Source of the DNA: Anopheles merus
Taxonomy: Eukaryota; Arthropoda; Insecta; Diptera; Culicidae
Assembly: GCF_017562075.2 (NCBI RefSeq)
Contig: NC_054081.1
Location: forward strand, 25,488,605-25,552,604
Direction: 5' to 3'
Length of the DNA: 64,000 bases
Shown here: piece by piece, positions 57,168 to 64,000 of the stretch
Numbering within the stretch: the first letter of the stretch is position 1
Layout: every line of letters begins with the position of its first letter
Position numbers and translations under genes: made by a program
Notes under the pieces: model-generated
Told to the model about the DNA's origin: nothing
Database searches by the model: none
The model's input: the letters and a program-made list of their open reading frames with translations, nothing else

Positions 57168-57467
57168 AGTTATGTGGCATTGGACACCAGCACGTGGCAC
57201 GACACAATGCTTTACCATATTGCAGCGCGGCACATTCCATCTCTTCTAGTTCCCACGGGCGCGCATCATCGGACACCAGCCGGGCCGACAACGCAGACAG
57301 CACGGTCGCGACATCGGACACCAGCCGGACGCAGACAGCTCCCACAAACATACACCGCCAACCGAGGTAGAATTAATGTGAGGGTTTAGTTTTAGTTTAG
57401 AACTCATCGGAGTAACATTTAATCTTTTTGAATAAAAAGCCGAATAATAAATGTACACCGCATAATT
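57168..57467 (+). repeat. Errantivirus 3' LTR
   Basis: 300 bp, paired with 49894-50195; it differs by a few substitutions and a 2-bp net deletion in a CG-rich stretch. Confidence 0.92.
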
Positions 57468-57471
57468 ATAT

Positions 57472-57630
57472 ATCGGAGCTATTGAAAATTGCAGACAAAA
57501 CATGGGAAGCATCACAAGGAAAAACATAAATGAAATTTGAATTAATAAGAGTGTGTATTCCAAGCTTCCCACAGCAATGATGAAGATGCACCACTACAGT
57601 CTGAAATAAATATTAGATAGTTGACGTTTA
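57472..57630 (+). other. Probable 3' remnant of CR1-A
   Basis: About 160 bp between the ATAT duplication and the start of the next CR1 element, non-coding. By position it is what is left of the 3' end of CR1-A, but no sequence motif proves it. Confidence 0.3.
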
Positions 57631-60240
57631 ATTGTTCAGCCGCACTCCCACCGCAATCCGTGATTTTTCAGTAATTTTCTTGTGTTTTCTGCGTCGCATC
57701 GCATTGTTGCCTATTCTACTGACTATTAAGCTGTTTCATACAATCGTTTCGTCTTGGCGAATTGTTTCGTTGCACCACAACTGTAGTTTCCTGCTGTTTC
57801 TTCGGCTTAGCAGTGTTGTGCTGTGATTGCGTGTGATGGCGGCTATTTGCTTCTCGTATGCTGAACCGCTAGAGGCCACCAGCTGCATCATGAATTGAGC
57901 ATATTGTGACGATACGTTTCACCGCGGCTGTTGCAAAGTGCCTCCCGAGCTGATTGACGCGGTATTGTCCAATGTCGACCTGCACTGGAGCTGCATTGGC
58001 TGCACTAACATTCTTAAAAATTCGGGATGTCGTTCGGTAAAATAAATAGGCGCCCAGCTCGGTTTACAAGCCGCCCTCACCTCAGCCGTAACAGCTATTG
58101 GCAAGCTCGTTGAGCCCATTGTCGTCGAAGTTCGCAGTGGTTTCACCCTCCTTCAAACTGCATCCACACCTCACACTCGGAATGCTGATCCTAGATCGGC
58201 GACGGGTACAAAGCGGAAGCGCGTAATCGAGGATTCGACATTTCCTGGTGTTAACAGAATTGTAAACAATCGCGGTAACATCCTTTGTGCCGCGTCATCG
58301 CCAAACGCATACACCAATACCACGATTGCCGTCCAGCCGGCACCTACACAACCTCATGAACTGGTGGGAACCGATCCGTTATCATCACCGGTACAAGCTG
58401 CACATCGTGAGCCATTCACAGATAGGATCTGAATCCACCTATTCCGCTTATCAACAGCCGTCACTGTGGAACAAGTGGTCGCTTCTGTAAAGCGTCGCTT
58501 AGCCACCAAGGACGTTATAGCGTATTGTCTCTGAGCGTAGCGTATTCTGAGAAGAGGGGTTAGTGTGAACAGTATGAATTGGCTTTCATGCAAAGTGAGA
58601 GTCCCGGCCATCCTTCGAGATGCGGCACTCACACCATCCACCTGGCCCGTCGGTATCGGTGTACGTGAGTTTTTTCCATCCCGTCAACACGACCACCAAA
58701 CCTCATCTCCTATAGCCACCCGAAACCGCTTTACAACACGCACACCAGCAACTAGTATTGATCTACGCTACACCACACGCCCACCAACAACGGGTCACTG
58801 TTTAGCCACACGCACGACTACTCCACCTGGTCCTGAACCAATACATAGTAATCATAACAGTGTCACCCCCCCGGTAAAGCCGGTCTCATAGTACAGTCGT
58901 CAACTCGTACGACTTAACAACATGCCCGTCATCGGTTCAAGTCCCAACTAGACCGCGCCGCCATACGTAGGACTGACTATTCTGCTATAGGGGGTAATCC
59001 ATAAGTCATTGAAAGCCAAACCCAAAAGTGATGCAGGCAGGCCTTGACCGACAACGGTTATTGAGCCAAAAAGAAGAAGAATCACTCCCCGGTGAATGAT
59101 ACCTTGGAAGCACCGAACTCAACACTTGTTTCTGCACCGCCCCAAAACCACCGCGCTTCATCTCCGCACCTGCACCAGTCTACAATCGATCGCTTTTTTC
59201 TCAACTAGACGAAGTTCCGCTCCTTACACGCAACAAACACACCAAGCCTCATGCACTGACAACGCAGCTCAATTGACTCACCGTATACCCGCTTTATCCA
59301 ACCACCACAATGACAACGCTGCCGCTGCTATTCTCAAACGCCTAAGTTTCTATTATCAAAACGTTAGAGGTTTGCTTACTAAAACAAATGAATTTCACCT
59401 AGCTGTATCGGAAGCTGAATTCTATCTCATCGCTCTCACGGAAACTTGGCTTGTTGACAACATTCCATCTGCTCTTCTCTTCAACATCAACTTCTCTGTT
59501 TACCGCTGTGATCGCTCTCTCAGCGGCTCTAGCTCTCGGGTGGTGGTGTGTTTGCTAGCCGTTTCTAACGCATGCGAGTCGATAGAATTACCTTCCCGTG
59601 ATCGTTCTTTCGAGTATGTTTGTGTGCGCGTCGCCTGCAATAACGCTCATCTGTACGTCATGGTAGTATATATTCCACCGCAGCTTAGCTCCGAGATATC
59701 GACTCTTCGCTCTCTACATGATTGTTCCAGCGGTCTAGTCTCACATTGAAACCTTCGCGATTTCAATCAGCCTAGCATAAGCTGGTCCACAGCTGGCTCT
59801 TCGTCCTCGTCAGCATACTCATCAATCATGTACTATGAACCAACTGCGCGCTCACTGGCCAACAACACCTTTGTGGATGGATTTAAATTTAATGGATTAG
59901 TGCAACTTAATCACATCACTAACTCGCACGGACGCATGCTTGATCTGCTCTACGCTAACAATGCCCCAGCTAAATCGAGTTCTCCTGTTGTTCGGCTTGT
60001 ACCTCTTCACTCCTGCCATCCGGTGTTTGATTTCAATGTACGTATTAACTCGGCGAACCGACGCAATTCGACGACAACCACATTTTATCGTTATAACTTT
60101 GCTAAAGCTGACTATGTGAAACTGAACGACATGATATCAATGTTTAACAATAGCTTTATTATTCCAATTTTGTTTCACTTGACGAAGCAGGATGTTTATT
60201 TTCGTCCGTTATGCTACAACCTTAATTGTATGCGTCCCAG
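57631..60240 (+). pseudogene. Second CR1-clade element (CR1-B): ORF1 and endonuclease, no reverse transcriptase
   Basis: A 200-bp 5' untranslated region precedes ATG at 57836. ORF1 starts with a PHD-like finger: YCDDTFHRGCCKVP, LHWSCIGCTNI, as in CR1-clade ORF1 (T1/Q of Anopheles), then KRKRVIEDSTFPGV, SVKRRLATKDVIAYCL and STWPVGIGVREFF. Stops are frequent. ORF2 begins near 59340: SFYYQNVRGLLTKTNEFHL, LIALTETWLVDNIPS, VVYIPPQLSSEI, RDFNQPSISW (GDFN-like), ITNSHGRMLDLLYANN and LVPLHSCHPVF, a near-complete endonuclease. The element stops at about 60240, so it is 3'-truncated or deleted. A SINE is inserted at the ORF1 end. Confidence 0.75.
58876..59081 (+). mobile_element. tRNA-derived SINE (SINE200-like), copy 3
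   Basis: A-box-like TAGTACAGTCGTC and B-box GGTTCAAGTCC, ending AAAAAGAAGAAGAA. It is flanked by similar 12-13-bp repeats (TCACCCCCCCGGT at 58863-58875, TCACTCCCCGGT at 59082-59093). It lies at the end of ORF1 of CR1-B. It is close to copy 1 in sequence. Confidence 0.85.
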
Positions 60241-61395
60241 TTCAGCGTCCTAACCCCAACCTCCCCCTGAGCGGACCGCACACTCAAACTACTCAAAACT
60301 GTAAAAAGAGCTACTTCCACGCAAACAATGAGACCCCAAATTTTGAGTAATTCAGGCCGAGGAGTATGAGGAAGCTTGAGGAAGCAAGGAGAAACGCGCT
60401 GCGATGAGAGTTCGCATTCTGTTTTACACGCGCGCTTCACTAACACCAGTACAAATACCGTGCTTTGACAAGCCGTCTGTGAATGTGTGTTCTTCTTTCA
60501 GCGAGCTCAACAACTCGGAGCTGCTCGTCACATCGTGTTGTCTCGCTTACACTACAACATCGAACCATCGCTCCGTATGTCCCCCTCCTACGCGTACAAA
60601 ACCACCAGTACAGCGCGACGCTTTGTCGGAGATGGTTGTGCGCGTTTTGTTTTAAGTCCCGCGCGAAGTGTTTGTGCGTTGGTGCGCATTTCGTTCAAAG
60701 TCTCTTGCGCTGGTGTGTTTTGGTGAAGTGTGATGTGAACAAACAGTGTGCGCAGAGGCACATGCGGTGCGGGCAACGACAGGTAAGAATTTGCTGAACA
60801 GAGGCAACGCAGATTGTCGACAAGTTTCCCGCAGCCTGGCTCGACCCGGTACTTTACAGTACGACGCCATTCGTGAGTATGAAGGATTCTAAATGTGTTG
60901 TGAAAGTGTAATTTATGTTTCAATAAAGTGTTTAATGAAATAAAAAATGACCGTGTTTGTGTTTGTTGTTAGAATAAGTGCGTACTCGCGATCGTGGCAA
61001 TGCATGAAACAAAACGAGAAACGAAAGAAACAAATATCTTTGGATGTGTTAGAATCATGACTGTAAAGAACACGAACACTTTGAGAACTGCAGAGCGCAC
61101 CGTACATCCCGGTTGGGAGGGGGAGGGCTCACCCGAGGTGTAACTCATTCCTCCAAGAGTAACTGCTAACAGGGGATGGTACTCAAATCACTCAAAAAAT
61201 ACACTCATTTTGACAGACGGGATTCGATAGGCGCTCACGTAAAACTGACAGTAAAACTATTTCTTTCATACTCCTACATGAAGTCAATTCGCATCGAGTT
61301 CAGTATTTAGTGTAGGCAAACCATTTTTTTGAATATTTAATAAATTATTTTTTATCACCCAAAATTTTGAAAAAGAACCAAAACATTTACCGACT
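60241..61395. other. Unassigned; possible transcript signals
   Basis: No transposon family was recognised and open frames are short. A good splice-donor sequence (ACAG|GTAAGA) is at 60783 and an AATAAA at 60922-60927 on the plus strand, so a non-coding or untranslated host exon is possible. Weak resemblance between 60590-60660 and 5690-5760 (CCAGTACAG, GTGCGCGTTTT) was noticed but not resolved. Confidence 0.25.
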
Positions 61396-61399
61396 TGCT

Positions 61400-63326
61400 T
61401 TAATTACTTACTTTAATTATCCGGCGCTACAACCGCTTTGCGGTATAGGCCTGCCTTAGGAGTGTCCGAAACCGCTCACGGTCTCGCGCCTTCGTCTGAC
61501 ATGCTGTTGTCGTTGCTGATCTTTGACCCCAGATAGGTGAATTCTGGGACGACTTCAAACGTGCGTTCACCTATTTGTACATCACGCCTATGTATTTTGA
61601 AATTTATTGGTAGGCCCCGCTGATGTTGCCACCATTGGTTTGGCCTTGCCTCGTTTATCTGCAATCCGAGGTTATCTGCCCCTGCTCGATCTCTTGGTAG
61701 GCTTCTGCTACAAAGGAGAGCCGCAGACCAATGATGTCTATATCATCAGCGTATGCCAGGATCTGGGTTGACTTATAGAAGATGGTTCCCGTAGTCTCCA
61801 CCCTCGAGTCGCGGATGGCCTTCTCTAGCGCTAGGTTAAATGGGAGACAGGCAAGCCCGTCGCCTGGCGCAGACCCTTGGTGGTAGCAAAAGGTCCTGAG
61901 AGTTTTCCATCCACCCTCACCTGGCATGTGACGTTGGTCATAGTCATTCTAATTAGCCTTATCGGTTTGGCCGGGATTCCAAATGAGCTCATAGCGTCAT
62001 ACAGTTTACCCTGGCTATGCTATCATATGCGGCTTTGAAGTCAATGAAAAGATGGTATGTGTCGTTTCTGTATTCAGCCATCTTCTCCAAGATCTGCCGC
62101 ATGCTAAAGATCTGATCAGTGGTTGATTTTCCGTTTCAGAATTCTCTTTGTTAGTTTCCGACTATCTCTTCGACGTGCGGGTAAAGACGATCTTGAAGGA
62201 TCAGGGAAAATATTTTTTAAGCGGTATTCAATACCGTAATACCCCTGTAGTTGTTGCAGTCCAACCTGTCTCTCTTCTTGTATATGGGGTAGATGATGCC
62301 GAGATTCCAATCACAAGGCATCGATTCATTATCCCAACCCTCAGTAACAATTTGATGAATTTCGTGGTCTAGTCGTGCACCTCCATTCTTGACCAGTTCA
62401 GCTGCAATTCCGTCGGTTCTTTGTGCCTTGTTATTTTTTAGCCGATGGAAAGCCTTTCGCGTTTCTTCTATGCTATGTGGGATTAGCATGACACTATCTG
62501 CTAGTGGCGCTTCTAGCTGTTCTTTAAACTGATCGTTGAGTAATTCATCAAAGTACTGAGCCCAGAGGACCTCTGGCTGGTTACTGACCAGATCTCCATC
62601 CTTGTTGCGACAGCAGGTTACCTTAGGTACAACGTTGTTTCGGTGACCTACTATCGCTTGGTAAAACTTTCGTGTCGGTCCGTACGCCTCTCTGGTTTGC
62701 TCAAGTTCCCGCATGTTTTGCTCTTCCAAATCATGTTTATGTTAGTGGTGAACTCGTTTCTCTTCGCGTCTGAGCCGTGAAATTCCTCTGCGCATACCCG
62801 CGTTCTATGACGTTGCTGCATTGCTCGGTATGCAGCATTCTTACGTTCGGTCACTTGTTTGCATTCATCGTCGAACCAGCCAGATTTGGTGTTGCCACGA
62901 CGTGGTGGAAGTATATTTCTTGCACAGTTTATTACTTTTGTTTTTAGAGCGTTACACCTCTCGCTCGTAGTTTCATATCTGTTTTCTGGCAGTAGAGACT
63001 CGTCCAAAGCGGCTTTGAATTCCTGTTGGACAGTAATGTCCCTTAAAGAGTCCGTGTTGAGCCGAGGCTGCGTGTTTTCTCCCAGTGGTACGGAGCGGCC
63101 GATTCTACAACGTATAACTAAACAACCAAGTAGTGATCGGAATCGATATTGGCTCCTCGATATGTTCTGACATTTAACAGACCTCGACGGCGGCTTACTA
63201 ACACGTGGTCAATCTGGTTGAGGGTTACTTCGTCCGGGTGCGCCCATGTAACATTCTGGATGTTCCTCATCGCAAATTTGGTTCTTCCAGCAACCAGATG
63301 GCGTTCGGCAGCAAACTGGACCAATT
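61400..63326 (-). pseudogene. RTE-clade retrotransposon, broken copy (right arm)
   Basis: Minus-strand copy of the RTE family at 22087-25200: endonuclease end (NIQNVTWAHPDEVTLNQIDH), linker, reverse transcriptase (NNKAQRTDGIAAELVKNGG, ILAYADDIDIIGLRL, FTYLGSKISNDNSM) and a 3' end with CCGGATAATTAAAG. Deletions near 61500 (most of the C-terminus) and near 63320, the latter with the same junction as the left-arm copy at 8350 (ACCTAATTGGTCCAG). Several frameshifts. It is part of the inverted duplication with 8327-10343. Confidence 0.8.
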
Positions 63327-63575
63327 AGGTACTTCTCTCTTCATGAGGACATGTGTTCAATTTTGTTTTTTATTGTATTGGTGTTACATACGACTGATTG
63401 AGCGTGTGTGAAACTGTCACAGATTGTTTGTAAGTAGTCAGTATCAGTCAAACCGCCAGGGGCCTTGTCGATTTGAGGACTCCATGGAACATTAGTCAAG
63501 TTTATATTACAGTGTATAGAGTAGTTCCGTGAGGAGTCCCGTTGTAGTTTTTGCGATATTTCTTTCGGATAAAAC
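63327..63575 (-). repeat. Right copy of inverted-duplication spacer
   Basis: Reverse complement of 8091-8326 with a few differences. It joins the RTE copy to the CR1-C fragment as on the left side, but without the fold-back MITE present there. Confidence 0.75.
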
Positions 63576-63589
63576 TTATATATCTTATA

Positions 63590-64000
63590 CTGCCGCTGCC
63601 GCTATATATCTTGCTGTGCAGCTGCTGGCCTGGATGCGTTCCTATCTTGCTGGTCGCACATACTGCGTGAAGATGGAACCCCATACGTCGCACCGTATCG
63701 ATGCTTCTTCGGGAGTGCCGCAGTGGAGTAACCTTGGACCGCTGCTGTTTGTCATTTTCCTGAATGACGTAACACGGTTGCTCCCTCCTGACAGCCACCT
63801 ACTGTATGCAGACGACGCGAAGCTGTTCCTGCCTATCCGTGACCGGTCAGACCAACTCCGCCTTCAAGCCACTCTAAGTGCCTTCCAGTCATGGTGCTCT
63901 TTGAATGGTCTTGAATTGTGCGTCGAGAGAGTGTATTGTCGTTACGTTTGCGAGAAAGCAGTGCCGCTTAGTGTATGACTATGCGTTAAATGGATCTACC
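63590..64000 (+). pseudogene. CR1-C copy in opposite orientation, running off the window
   Basis: Plus strand: VQLLAWMRSYLAGRTYC, SSGVPQWSNLGPLLFVIFLN, DVTRLLPPDSHLLYADDAKL and FQSWCSLNGLELCVE, the same reverse transcriptase as in 6270-7494 but without the frameshift that the left copy has near 7218. A frameshift occurs near 63935. It continues past the window end. Confidence 0.8.

Larger units (their letters stand above)
49894..57467 (+). mobile_element. Errantivirus-type (gypsy) LTR element with env
   Basis: 7574 bp: LTRs of 302 and 300 bp (AGTTATGTGGCATT ... CGCATAATT) with few differences, a 4-bp ATAT duplication (49890-49893, 57468-57471), a tRNA-Ser-type primer-binding site and three genes, gag, pol and env, in plus orientation. 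The AGTTA start, PBS and env gene fit insect errantiviruses (17.6/297/ZAM/gypsy lineage). Gag and pol are each broken by a frameshift; env is open. It is inserted near the 3' end of CR1-A. Confidence 0.92.

Overview
This is eukaryotic, mosquito-like DNA, most likely from an Anopheles, and probably repeat-rich (heterochromatin-like). The reasons are three copies of a tRNA-derived SINE that closely resembles Anopheles SINE200 (recalled from memory, not searched), CR1-clade elements whose ORF1 carries a PHD-like finger as in Anopheles T1/Q, and BEL, mdg1/412-like, errantivirus, RTE, Tc1, piggyBac and MITE sequences. The only convincing host coding sequence is two minus-strand exons of a beaten-path (Beat) type immunoglobulin protein near the left end. 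Almost everything else is transposable elements, many of them nested.

Layout. 0-5 kb: Beat-like exons at 1536-1669 and 1739-1874, a MITE, a SINE with 12-bp target duplications, a solo BEL-like LTR with a 4-bp duplication, another MITE and an 820-bp inverted-repeat element. 6.3-10.6 kb: a minus-strand CR1 3' fragment, a fold-back MITE and a broken RTE copy. 61.4-64 kb holds the same material in inverted order, including a shared private deletion junction. 11-17 kb: a MITE, a long hairpin, a truncated gypsy pol next to a 100-N gap, fold-back MITEs, an LTR and microsatellites. 17.5-21.4 kb: a second RTE family and a piggyBac relic with a MITE inside it.

21.4-57.6 kb reads as one old CR1 element of about 4 kb, expanded to 36 kb by insertions. 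From left to right these are a complete RTE (15-bp duplication), a fold-back MITE (TA), a MITE with 3-bp ACA duplications, an I-clade non-LTR element in minus orientation (CTCTYGAG), a SINE (AAACTC) and an errantivirus-type LTR element (ATAT). The I-clade element itself carries a Tc1 transposon (TA), a BEL element (GCGGG) and a 412-like gypsy element (ACAC). 57.6-60.2 kb is a second CR1 5' half with its own SINE. 60.2-61.4 kb is unassigned.

Functional state. The 412-like element (38898-46438) has open gag and pol, matching LTRs, PBS and PPT, and may be intact. The BEL element has almost identical LTRs but several stops and a frameshift. The errantivirus keeps an open env but has broken gag and pol. 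The Tc1 transposase has two stops. All non-LTR elements are broken. Element names rest on motifs read by eye; no database search was possible.
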